A DNA stretch of 64,000 bases, taken from contig BGKB01000094.1 in the NCBI GenBank assembly GCA_003116975.1, forward strand, positions 1 through 64,000, read 5' to 3'. Both the position numbers and the translations under genes were made by a program. The DNA is from Aurantiochytrium sp. KH105. Its lineage: Eukaryota > Sar > Bigyra > Thraustochytrida > Thraustochytriidae. Below, piece by piece: positions 10,551 through 20,468 of this stretch (position 1 is the first letter of the stretch; the number at the start of each line of letters is the position of its first letter). Below the pieces are notes generated by a model. The model was not told the DNA's origin, searched no databases, and worked only from the letters and a program-made list of their open reading frames with translations.

Positions 10551-11954
10551 TTACTTTTGGCTCTTGCCGTTGCGGCGCGAACGTTTCGAGGTCGGGGCCC
10601 CATCTTCGCCATTACGCTTCCGTTTGCGGTCCGCTGGGCGACCGAGGAGGGGAATCAGGCTGAACTCATCCGCCACGGGAGCGCCAAGGCCTTCCACACA
10701 CGCACGTTGGTGCTGTTCCAGCACGCCAATGTGCTTTCTCTTTTCGGTCTCGTATTCTTTCACTCTGCTGCTGGCGTGAAAGTCGTCGTCCGTCTCATTT
10801 TTACGCTTGTGCGGATTGTGAATCTTCGTGAGAAGTTCCAGCTGGTGGTTCTCGAGGAGTGGTTGCTCGCTCGAGTCCTCGTTCAAGGCCGTGACGTACA
10901 ACCTGAACTCATTGCCAGAGCGCTTGCTCACACCTTTGCCAGAGCGCTTGCTCACACCTTGAGGTTTGAAGTCGATCTGGAGCTCGAGGAGAAGTTTGCC
11001 GTCGTGGTACTGGGCATGTTGCTTCTTCAGAAAGAAGTCAAACTCGCCGCCTTTGCCAACGTACTTGAAAAGGGTTTCGGAGACCTTGACCAGCTCAATC
11101 TTCTCCCGGGATAAAAGGCCGTCCTTGTCCCAAGAGAAAAGATGCACGACAATCTTTTTCACCCCCTTCTGGCAAGGAAGGAGGAACACGATCGAACGTG
11201 TGATCGCCTCGGACGTGTAAACGGGACCCCGTTGCAGGATTCCCTCGAAAAGCGTTGCGGCGACCTCCTGCATCGGGAGGCCACTGAAGGGTTGGAACCT
11301 TTGTCTGAGTGCTTCGAAGACTTTCTTGCAGTGCGGGCACCCCGGGCACGAGAACTCGTTGACGTTCAAGTCGTCTAGGTTGCCCGACAGAAAGAGGAAC
11401 TCGGTAATGACGCTGTCCAGATACATCAGCGACCTGCAGGAAGATGAAGAAGACACCGTCGGCGGCGGCGGCCGCGAGGCAGGGGTCTCGGCAGTGATGG
11501 GACGTTTGGGGTCCTCGCAACGATCGACTTTGTCGTCCTTTCCATCAGACGGATGACCAGGCAAGGCGTTGTTGTCGTCGGCAAGCACGGTATCGCTCTG
11601 GCCCGCGTTTTCGGCAGGCACAGGATCCTTAAAGACTTCCGAAGGAAACCAAAGGTCGTCATGGTCAGAGACTGTTATGGGGAAAGCCTTCAAGTCGTCC
11701 TGGTCGTCGCTCTGGAGAGGCGAAAGGCCGGAAAGGCCGCTGTCGGAGAAAAGCATCGCGCCAGTCGGCATGGCGCTCTGGAGAGGCACATGCATACCAT
11801 CCTGGTCTTGGAGATCGTCCTGCAAATCACCATGGGCAGCGCAGCAAATGTCGACAATGGCAGCATCCTCGTCGCCGGCATCCACCTCCTGCTCAGGCCC
11901 CTCTACGCCTGGCGCCTCGTCATTGCCGAGGTGCTGGTCTTCGACAGGCTGCAT
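10551..11954 (-). CDS. Unknown nuclear-looking protein A, paralogue of the gene at 15.3-16.6 kb
   Basis: The true start is taken as the ATG at 11954 (467 residues); the open frame upstream of it lacks an ATG. The N-terminal 170 residues are acidic and disordered. At about residues 203-209 there is a cysteine cluster, CPGCPHC, which could bind metal. Residues about 247-332 form a folded beta-rich region with IVVHLFSWDKDG and KLLLELQIDFK. That region aligns by eye with the gene at 15291-16577 in the order of its hydrophobic strands. A tandem 24-bp duplication at about 10919-10966 gives GVSKRSGKGVSKRSGN. The C terminus is basic with nuclear-localisation-like KRKRN and KRSRR; the second also ends the paralogue. 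Function unknown. Confidence 0.75.
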   Translation of the reverse strand: MQPVEDQHLGNDEAPGVEGPEQEVDAGDEDAAIVDICCAAHGDLQDDLQDQDGMHVPLQSAMPTGAMLFSDSGLSGLSPLQSDDQDDLKAFPITVSDHDDLWFPSEVFKDPVPAENAGQSDTVLADDNNALPGHPSDGKDDKVDRCEDPKRPITAETPASRPPPPTVSSSSSCRSLMYLDSVITEFLFLSGNLDDLNVNEFSCPGCPHCKKVFEALRQRFQPFSGLPMQEVAATLFEGILQRGPVYTSEAITRSIVFLLPCQKGVKKIVVHLFSWDKDGLLSREKIELVKVSETLFKYVGKGGEFDFFLKKQHAQYHDGKLLLELQIDFKPQGVSKRSGKGVSKRSGNEFRLYVTALNEDSSEQPLLENHQLELLTKIHNPHKRKNETDDDFHASSRVKEYETEKRKHIGVLEQHQRACVEGLGAPVADEFSLIPLLGRPADRKRKRNGEDGAPTSKRSRRNGKSQK

Positions 11955-13163
<1,209 letters not shown>

Positions 13164-13847
13164 ATGTCTGCGCGGACTGGAGCAGAACATTCTGAGCGGA
13201 CCGGCGCATGCGAGGCGACGGGGACAACAAGCATTCGAATCGTTATACTACAAGAATTCATCGACCGATGCCGGCGCGACATTCACACGTATCGCCACAA
13301 GAACGTGAGACTTTGTCGCGACAATGAGATGCTTCTTCGCGATCTTCTTTGTCACGAGGTGGCGCCGCCTCTTTGCGCGCTTCTTCGTCAGGAGAAGGAG
13401 ATGCTTCATCGCGAGGTGGCACTTCGTCGCGAGAACAAGACGCTTCGTCGCGAGAACAAGACGCTTCATCGCGAGAACAAGGCGCTTCGTCGCGAGAACA
13501 AGACGCTCTGTCCATGCCGTGAAGAATCGAATTGCGAGAAACAGATCGAAGTTCTGAAAGACTTGCTCGGGAAATACCGGCGCGAGAGTCAAAGGTTTTG
13601 CCACGACCGCGAGATTCTCCGTCGCGAGAAGAAGACGCTTTTTCGCGCGCTTCTTCGTCGCGAGGAGGAGACGCTTCATCGTGCGCTTCTTTGTTGCGAA
13701 AAGGAAACGCGTAATCGCGAGGAGGCACTTTCTCGCGAGAACGAGATGCTTCGTCGCGAGAACGAGACGCTCCGTGCACGCCGCGACGAATCAAATAGCG
13801 AGAACCCACCCGGCGAAGAGCCGGAGTTGACTCTTGAAGCCCTCTAA
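13164..13847 (+). CDS. Heptad-repeat coiled-coil protein, 227 aa
   Basis: The frame starts at an ATG at 13164. From about residue 75 the sequence is dominated by near-perfect heptads of the type LRRENKT (also LHRENKA and LRRENET), with Leu at a fixed position every seven residues, so a long parallel coiled coil is expected. Underlying DNA repeats of 21 bp (for example CGTCGCGAGAACAAGACGCTT at 13428-13510) show that the array grew by tandem duplication. A middle segment (residues about 115-145) with CPCREESNCEKQ breaks the coil. The tail is acidic. The high density of Arg and Cys is odd, and because all frames of this repeat are open, the call depends on the heptad register and the ATG/stop placement. 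Confidence 0.55.
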   Translation: MSARTGAEHSERTGACEATGTTSIRIVILQEFIDRCRRDIHTYRHKNVRLCRDNEMLLRDLLCHEVAPPLCALLRQEKEMLHREVALRRENKTLRRENKTLHRENKALRRENKTLCPCREESNCEKQIEVLKDLLGKYRRESQRFCHDREILRREKKTLFRALLRREEETLHRALLCCEKETRNREEALSRENEMLRRENETLRARRDESNSENPPGEEPELTLEAL

Positions 13848-14120
13848 GCACGGCGAAGGCACCAGATTCTCATCACGCGGTAACCACGACGTCCACGTGG
13901 CGAAGATGCGAGAGCGCGATCGCAAATTGGATAGGAGGACAACATCGAGTTAGATCTCTAGATTGTACATCAATAATTGGAATTGACCTGATTGATCTCG
14001 AGCCAGGCAACCCAACGCTATCGTCAAGGGCCTTGCTGCTCGCAACCTTTCCCAACGGCTTGCGACGCACGCTGCGCCTGCGCGCTGCACAGACCAATAC
14101 CAAGGATACTAAAAGTGTCT

Positions 14121-14285
14121 CGCCGTCGCAATAAGAAGGCGCCGGCCAGACTCTTCTTTCTTGAATTCAAGAAGGCGACGGCCAGACTGTCAATAAGAGT
14201 TTGGCCGTCGCAGTTCTGGCCGTCGCAATAAGAAAACGACGGCCAGACTCTTCTTCTTTGACAATAAGAAGGCGACGGCCAGATT
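14121..14285. repeat. Cluster of direct and inverted 15-20 bp repeats (GGCGACGGCCAGACT)
   Basis: Four direct copies of AAGAAGGCGACGGCCAGACT or close variants lie at about 14133, 14169, 14229 and 14266. Two inverted copies (TTTGGCCGTCGCA and TTCTGGCCGTCGCA) lie at about 14200 and 14214, with a partial one at 14121. Adjacent inverted copies could fold into hairpins. The function is unknown. Confidence 0.8.
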
Positions 14286-14346
14286 CCTCTTTATTGAAAG
14301 CGACGCCCTGCGAAAGTAAAGACTCAGTGCACCAAATGTTGGAGTG

Positions 14347-15222
14347 GTGTCGGGCGTCCAAGCCTTGGGATTAGTACTTGGCGCACACGAGCGAGTCGAA
14401 GACCTGTGTTCTCTGCTGGTTTGCTAGCCTTGTCTGCAGCTAAGACAGCAACGAGCAATCAATCAATGATCTTATCTGATCGCTTTCCAGCCACCGACGG
14501 CAAGCAGGCGCGCGCGTAGGCTCGTGGGCGTCCCCACGGCTCTACACGCGGCGCTGCCGCCGGTGCTCACGCGCGCCTTCGCTTAGGCTAGCAAGCGCGC
14601 AGACGGACAATCAAACGAGAGACGTGAAAGATGTCGCTAATTAGAGTTAGAAGCATGGGAGAGAAATTTCTCGGATCAAGACCAGCCATGCATGCGAGGC
14701 TGCAAAATGGGTTGCAGCAAGATGTGTTGCGGCAAACTGCGTTGCGGCAAACTGCGTTGCAGCAAGATGTGTTGCGGCAAACTGCGTTGCGGCAAACTGC
14801 GTTGCGGCAAACTGCGTTGCGGCAAGTTGCGTTGCGGCAAAATGCTTTGCAGCAAGATGTGTTGCGGCAAACTCCGTTGCGGCAAACTGCGTTGCGGCAA
14901 ATTGCGTTGCGGCAAATTGCGTTGCGGCAAGTTGCGTTGTGGCGCGGCGCAACTCTGCCTGCGCACTTCATTGCCTAAGCAAGGGCGTGCGCGAGCACCG
15001 GCGGCAACGCCGCGCGTAGAGCTGTGGGGACGCCCACGAGCTCGCGCGCGCGCCTGCTTGCCGTTGGTGGCTCGGGCAGGGATCATACCTGTTCATTGAT
15101 TGCTCAAAACTATCTTGGCTGCAGACGACACCAGGACACCAGCAGAGAAAGCGAGCGAGACTTTGGCTCGCCTGTGCGTGGGAAGCACTGTTTCCGCAGA
15201 CTTAGCCGCCCAACACGCTCTA
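14347..15222. repeat. Large imperfect inverted duplication (arms about 265 bp)
   Basis: The left arm (about 14347-14612) and the right arm (about 14950-15222) are reverse complements with scattered mismatches and small gaps. The best core pairs 14495-14585 with 14976-15066 (for example GGCAAGCAGGCGCGCGCG, then CTCGTGGGCGTCCCCAC, on the left and, reverse-complemented, on the right). Outer parts also match: CTCTGCTGG, GTCTGCAGC and GAGCAATCAAT. The loop of about 340 bases holds a 15-bp minisatellite. The arms could be terminal repeats of a foldback DNA element, or an old inverted duplication of a coding fragment. No target-site duplication is obvious because similarity fades gradually at the ends. 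Confidence 0.8.
14711..14940. repeat. 15-bp minisatellite (GTTGCGGCAAACTGC), about 15 copies
   Basis: Tandem 15-mers of two main types, GTTGCGGCAAACTGC and GTTGCAGCAAGATGT, alternate irregularly. Because 15 is divisible by three, all six frames stay open. One plus-strand frame (14631-14978) has an ATG and repeats LRQTA, but nothing else supports translation. The array lies exactly in the loop of the inverted duplication. Confidence 0.92.
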
Positions 15223-15290
15223 AAAGTGCAAGGTACCACGCTGAAGGAATACAAGGCAAGTAACAGGATAAACTTTTTACATTTTTGCTT

Positions 15291-16577
15291 TCATTGTGTC
15301 GAGATAGCCCTACGAGACCGTTTCGGCGCAGGAAATTCGGGCTCCACTCGCTGTTTTCTCTTGGGCGTGCTTGAGATAGACTTGACGCCGATTTTCTCTT
15401 CCTTAAAGCCGAATAAGTGATGGGGAGTACCGGGAAACTTGAGCTTGCAATCCAGTTGATGCTTCCGGGCCTCGGCAAAGATAGCATCGACCTTTTCGTT
15501 GTACGCTTTTTTATTTGCGTAATACTTCTTAAGCTTACGCTCGAAATCGATATCGACCTTGGATGAATCGGGCTTTTTGGGTTTGTTCGGGTTGGATGGT
15601 CGAATCTTGAAGACCATGGGATAGTCTTTGAGGAGGCTCTTGGTAGCACCCTGGGGAGTCACACCGGCGAACGAGATTTTGCATGGTCTACCTGCTTCTG
15701 ATGCTTTTAAAGCCGGCAAAGCCTTTGGAGGAGACCTCAAACTGAGGTCAAGCTTCACGAGGAGCAAATCGTTTAGAAATTGAGCAACCTGAACTTTCTG
15801 GAAGGCCTTTCCCTTCTCACTCTTGCGCTTTAGATTCGTCAAAACGTTTGTGCCGTTCTGCGTCAGCTCGATCTCCTCGGTATACACGACGTTTTCCTTT
15901 TCATCGAGGAATTCGAGAATGACAATAAGCTTTTCAAAGTTCGAGGTCGTCGATGGGCAAACCAGCAGCATTATAAGAGGTCTCACATCTTTCCAGTACG
16001 TGTAGTGCATTCCAGGCGGAAGCACGTGAGTATCCACCTTTGAAGCAGCCGGAACATGTTGATGAGTAGTTACTGTCTGCGCACGCTGCGCTTGAACGGG
16101 GTGCAAGATTGAGTCCAGCCGCTGTGCAAGCATGATGAGCCTACGAAGCTCCCGGCTGACGGTTTCATTACAACCACGAAGCACCTCCGTCGCAAGAGCG
16201 TCGGTCGCAAGCTTGGCTAAGCCATCAGCAGCAGACTGGTAAGAGCGGGATAGTGCCTTCAGATATTGAAGTATTTGCGATTGCGCCGAGGCAGGGTCGT
16301 CCTGGGGAGCACTCGCTTGAGGCGAGCTGTCTGAGAGACGCAAGGAGGCCTCAGTGCCCGTCTCGACGTCAGTGCTGCTGCAATCGGAAAGCCCATAGAT
16401 TGTATGCGATTGTGAGGAGGTAGAATCGTCCCGGGAGGCATCCACTCGAGACGAGCTGTCTGCGAAAAGCGATGAAACCCATTTGCCCGTCTCGACGTCG
16501 GCGTTGCTAAGATTGGCAAAGATGCCATCGCCCGGACGGCACTGGGTGTGATTGATTGGCTCGAGCGGATCCACCAT
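15291..16577 (-). CDS. Unknown protein B, paralogue of the gene at 10.6-12.0 kb
   Basis: The first in-frame ATG is at 16577 (428 residues); the frame upstream lacks one. Residues about 25-100 hold two imperfect copies of a roughly 42-residue acidic Ser-rich repeat, each opening with DVETG. A helical segment follows. Residues about 192-280 form the same beta-rich region seen in protein A (LIVILEFLDEKEN, then LLLVKLDLSLR). The C-terminal third is basic with a lysine-rich tail and a final KRSRR motif, also shared with A. Overall it looks like a DNA- or RNA-associated nuclear protein. This is inference from composition only. The two paralogues lie 3.3 kb apart, on the same strand. Confidence 0.75.
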   Translation of the reverse strand: MVDPLEPINHTQCRPGDGIFANLSNADVETGKWVSSLFADSSSRVDASRDDSTSSQSHTIYGLSDCSSTDVETGTEASLRLSDSSPQASAPQDDPASAQSQILQYLKALSRSYQSAADGLAKLATDALATEVLRGCNETVSRELRRLIMLAQRLDSILHPVQAQRAQTVTTHQHVPAASKVDTHVLPPGMHYTYWKDVRPLIMLLVCPSTTSNFEKLIVILEFLDEKENVVYTEEIELTQNGTNVLTNLKRKSEKGKAFQKVQVAQFLNDLLLVKLDLSLRSPPKALPALKASEAGRPCKISFAGVTPQGATKSLLKDYPMVFKIRPSNPNKPKKPDSSKVDIDFERKLKKYYANKKAYNEKVDAIFAEARKHQLDCKLKFPGTPHHLFGFKEEKIGVKSISSTPKRKQRVEPEFPAPKRSRRAISTQ

Positions 16578-17500
16578 GTTCAGGCAGTCTAGTCTTCTAC
16601 CTCGCTCTTCTCGTTCGATCAAATCGGTTTTGCCTTCGAGACGAACAAAGCATGCTTTCTGTCCTTCGGGTCGCTGGCCTCTAACCCATGAGGAGGTTTG
16701 CTGTGGCGCTCTCACATGGGGGGCATAGTCCGAGTCGAAGATTGCCGCCCGATGCAAGGCTCGTGCGCGTCTGCACCAATTTGAATCGAGGCAAGCAGGT
16801 GCAGGCTACTCGGACGGCGCCTACTGCTCTGCCTCCGTTCATCTCCGCTACGACCATCCGCTTGAGGCCAGTTGCCTGACGGCTTGTCGCTCAAGCACCA
16901 AGCCATGCCGATTTTCGTGCTGCTCGAACGCCATGATGCGCGTTGGCGATGCCCGCGGTGCGAAAGGAGGCGCGCTGTCCGAAGTATCGTCGTCCTCCGG
17001 CACGCTCCGTCCCCGTTCGCACCTGGCGCGTTGGTCGCCCGCCCGCGCGCCTCGTGCGGCTCACGCGCGCGTCGCTTCGCAGCTCCATCACGTTTAGTTT
17101 TTGCTGCTTCTCTATTACGAGACCTCGACACGGCCATTTTTCTTCGAAGAGGCGACTTACTTGCTAGTAGGGAGAAACGCAGGCGCTATGATCTACGCGA
17201 CTTGACCGCCGGGCTGGTGTCATGACGGGCGCTGCGATCTGCTTGAAAATGCGTGCTCTTGAGACATTTCTCTCCATTTGCTTTGGCCAACTGGTTGTCG
17301 ATTACGTTCGGAGGAGCTTGGAGCGGATGATGCTCAATGGGTAGCCCAGGTCTGAGAGTCTGATTTGGTGGTCTTTTCGCTAAGAAGTCTGCAGCGGAGG
17401 AAATGTATCAGAGGCGAATACGCTGTCACCATCGTAGGGGCTGCCTCAAACTCCTAGGCAAGGATACTCGATAGCTTATGATCATTTGCATTCTGTTTTT

Positions 17501-17692
17501 TTATCCGTTAACTAAAATCATTTGCCTCCCAGCCTCGAATTGGAATTGATTTGGCCCATTTTCACTCATCGCAGCCATTCCTTCCGTGAAAATCACCACT
17601 CTTTCAGCAATGTACTCAGTTGGCGTCTTTGGAGTGTTACCAGGAACAGCCGGCAGTGCGTAGGCATGCCCAGGCCCACATGCAAATTTCAT
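17501..17692 (-). CDS. Small 63-aa open frame, possible gene fragment
   Basis: From an ATG at 17692 to a stop at 17501 the frame encodes a balanced, non-repetitive peptide (for example TPKTPTEYIAERVVIFTEG). Base composition is less GC-rich than the neighbours. A stop lies just upstream in frame, so it is either a very small gene, one exon, or a fragment of an older gene. No family recognised. Confidence 0.25.
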   Translation of the reverse strand: MKFACGPGHAYALPAVPGNTPKTPTEYIAERVVIFTEGMAAMSENGPNQFQFEAGRQMILVNG

Positions 17693-17720
17693 ACAGACTT
17701 GCTGCTAAAATTTAGGCAAG

Positions 17721-17753
17721 CCGTTACGACGAGAGCCCGCTCTCCGTAACGGC
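17721..17753. repeat. 33-base hairpin
   Basis: GCCGTTACG and CGTAACGGC pair as an outer stem and GAGAGC with GCTCTC as an inner stem, separated by a two-base bulge and a two-base loop. It lies between two AT/GC composition zones with no gene close by. It could be a transcript-end structure or an element end. Confidence 0.6.
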
Positions 17754-18836
17754 TAGCCTGGGGGCGCCCGCCACAGGGTCCTGTATGACAGTGCGGGCTC
17801 CTGCAGCGCACGCCCCCCCCCGCGCGACGTGCGGGCCAGAAGCCGACCGGCAGCCAGCCAGCCACCACTGCCAAGAGCAGCGGCCGCGGGCGACGAGCGG
17901 TGGCCAACGAGGGCCTAGTCGCGCCAGGCGCATTCGGCCGCAAGGGGCCCCTGCCTACCCTGGGACGGTGCAAGGAAGCGACCGTTCGCCCCGTGCCGCG
18001 TCCTCGTAGCCGCGGTCCTCGGGACGTGGCCGCTCTCCCTCCCCGCGTCGAGCGCCGCGCCCCAGGCAGCCTGGATCGCGGAAGGCACTCCGCGTGCGTG
18101 CGTCGCCGCGTGCGTGCGTCGCCGCGAGCGGCAGCCGCTGGAAGCCGCGAGCCGCTGGGCCGCCATTGCCAGCCCCGTGCGGGCGGCGGCTTGCGCGAAG
18201 CGGGGCCGGCTCTGCGGGACTCCGGGCGCGCGTGCGGGAGAAGAGACGGGTCGGGCGCCCCGCACGTGCAGTACCACAGAGCCCATCGGGCGCAGCACTG
18301 GGGGCGAGGAAATGGCCGCAGCTGGAGGGGGCATTCAAAGAGTCTTCGCGCGGTGTGGGACCCGCAGCGCACGTCTGAGCGAGGAGAGGGGCCGCAGCTG
18401 CTTTGTAAGGCCCTGACGCAGCCGTGTAAGTGGAAGGTAGAGGATACACTGCGCCAGTGTGGGGAGGCGTTCACTGACGGGCTGTGTGGACGAAAAGTCT
18501 TTGCCTGCCAGGTAAGAAGAGGAAATTTGAACCCATGCACAGTTTCTAACCGCGACGAAGCGCGGCTGAGAGGCGGGGACGCCAGCGCGTATACAACGCG
18601 CGCGTGCAACAAGAAAGGTGCATGCTGAAACGATGAGCGGGTCTGCCAAATGTCATTGCGCACGTCAGCGTCTCGTTTTCTCGCGTGAGGTGAGCTTGAC
18701 TCGAAAGTCGCTCGTGCAGCAAAAGAGGAGCGCCTCCCTCTAAAACGATCGACGGCCAAAAAAATTCTGCGCGCGAGAGCGAGCAGAATAGCCTGCGCAA
18801 AGGTGCTAGCAGTAGTAGCAATCCGAGAGCGAATAG

Positions 18837-19613
18837 TCAGACAAACTGAACGTGCGCGAAGCATGCAAGACGGCGCACGACATCGTCGTCTTGCTCTTTG
18901 AGGTTGGCGCTGCCAAACATGCTCGCCTTCAGGAACACGGGTGCAGAGACGAAGTCACAGGTTGTGGCCTTGGAAGCATACGCACCAATGCATTGTGCGG
19001 AAGCAACAAAGAAAGAATCCACACCTAGATCCCGCTCGGCCGCGTTTTGCACTCCAAGAATGCCATCGTGCAAGCACTCAAAAAGTTTTCCACCAGAGAT
19101 ACCGGACGTCTTGAGAGCACTCAAGTCCTGTGCCTCTCCAGCCTACATGGAGTGTTTGAAGTCGGGAATTCATTCGGCCACAAGGGTCTTTCTCGTCAAT
19201 CTTGTGAGCAAGAGCAGCCATGTAGACAACGTACGGGCTTTGATTCTTATCAAAAGGGAGCACTTCTCAGCACATCGAGAGATTCTATCGCGTCATCATG
19301 CTTCACGACTTCGAAAAAATCACCCTTCATCTCGAGCGGCACGCGTGTCCATCGTCCCCTTGGGCAACAGCTGCCAATCAGCGGCTGATCTGCTGTGAAC
19401 AAGCGGTATACCCGCGCTTAGGGGGCAACCGGCCGTGACGATAGGGGCACATCGTTCCTCTTTTCATGGCAGCGAGATATTCCGTCGGGATTTGATCTGC
19501 TGCAGCGAGCAGCCTCGAAAGTCTTGCGGCGGGCTCTGTCGCGACGAAGGAGCCCTGAAATAGGTAGCCCGAGCAGAGTACGATCACCGTTTCCCGCGCT
19601 ACTTTTCTGATTT
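18837..19613 (-). pseudogene. Disrupted gene of unknown function
   Basis: Consecutive minus-strand frames read like one protein broken by frame changes. Segments in order are VIVLCSGYLFQGSFVATE (about 19590-19540), VPLEMKGDFFEVVKHDDAIE (about 19335-19275), NQSPYVVYMAALAHKIDEKD (about 19245-19190) and ALKTSGISGGKLFECLHDGI (about 19120-19060), running on to a stop at 18837. Each segment is non-repetitive and coding-like, but they lie in different frames with stops between, and I see no consistent GT-AG introns to join them. It is most likely a decayed host gene, or possibly a multi-exon gene with short introns I cannot resolve. No family recognised. Confidence 0.4.
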
Positions 19614-20468
19614 AAAGCGTGAGCCGTCTATGTTTGCTTGTAAACCTCACAACTAAACAGCTTTTTCTATCCGCTTGTCTATCTTCAACGAGCTCAATTG
19701 GCCGTGTTTGACCAAAAGGAACCACGTTGTTCATCTTCTTTTTTCACTTCAACAACAACATCAACCACAAGAGAGACATCGTTGGGTTCTTCTCCTCTTG
19801 TTACGGTTGCTACTGCTCCTGCTGCTGCTCCTGCTCCTGCTCTACTCTTCTAGCCCTGCTGCAGAAGCGGCGACTGCTTCTTCAACTTTTTCCGTGCAAG
19901 ATGGGAGTCGTCTCGATTTCGATCTCCGCTGCGACGGATAGTCAGTCGCTTGCGCTGACCGGCTTCCGAAACATGGGCGGGCGTTTACCGAAGACATCGG
20001 CCGCGCATACGTTCGCGCCGCTGGGTCGGCCAAGTGCCAGTTAGATACGCACGCTCGCACGCTCGCGCGCGACCTGGTTTCCTTGGTCGGGTCGACCGAG
20101 GGAAAAAACCTTGAAGTTAAAAAGCTTTTTTTTTTTTTTTCACCCTTTACGGTCGCAGCCTGAGCTGCCTACAAGTAGTGGAGCAAGCAAAACGGCGTCG
20201 CGGACTTTTTGTCCACGCACGCGTACGCACGTACGTACGCGAGGAGGGGCGGGAGCCCGCCACAGGGACGGGAGCACGTCTGCAGCGGAGACGTTCGCTC
20301 TTTCTGCGAGGCAATCGCTTCGTCCGCTTTGGCAAAGCAGGCCTTTTGCTCGGAGAAGCGTGCAGATCACCACCTCCAGGTCGGCTTTGTGCACGCGCCC
20401 CGTCAGCGACTTGGCCAGGGGGAGCCCGGGGACAAGCGAAACGGTCGCGAGGTATTTCAAAGGCTATC
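19614..20468. other. Upstream region of the acidic nuclear gene, no gene seen
   Basis: This 855-base gap contains CTGCTC-type repeats near 19810-19850 and a run of 16 T at about 20126-20141. The frame of the downstream gene is open back to about 20178 but has no ATG before 20469, so this part is treated as noncoding leader. Confidence 0.5.

Larger units (their letters stand above)
13848..15290. other. Intergenic with repeat structures
   Basis: No confident gene. The stretch holds the GACGGCC-type repeat cluster, the inverted duplication and the 15-bp minisatellite, all listed separately. The plus-strand segment at about 15105-15250 reads open with coding-like composition (TPAEKASETLARL), which suggests that the inverted arms descend from a coding sequence. 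Confidence 0.5.
16578..18836. other. 2.3 kb without a confident gene
   Basis: The left half should hold the promoter of the minus-strand gene that starts at 16577. Long open frames at about 17.7-18.9 kb on both strands have Arg/Pro/Ala composition and no family resemblance. A plus-strand piece ending at 18510 (VEDTLRQCGEAFTDGL) is followed by GTAAGA and could be an exon, but no partner exon is evident. A small minus-strand frame and a hairpin are listed separately. Confidence 0.45.

Noticed and set aside
14631-14978. Open frame repeating LRQTA across the minisatellite, and CRISPR-like regular repeats
   Set aside because: A 15-bp unit keeps all six frames open, so openness is not evidence of a gene. 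Units are contiguous without unique spacers, so it is not a CRISPR array.
16712-17137. Minus-strand open frame starting at an ATG upstream of protein B
   Set aside because: It is basic low-complexity sequence with no family resemblance. It is in a different frame from protein B and no intron joins them.
17689-18864. Minus-strand open frame of about 391 codons
   Set aside because: Composition is Arg/Pro/Ala/Ser as expected of GC-rich noncoding DNA. The opposite strand is equally open and no family motif is visible.
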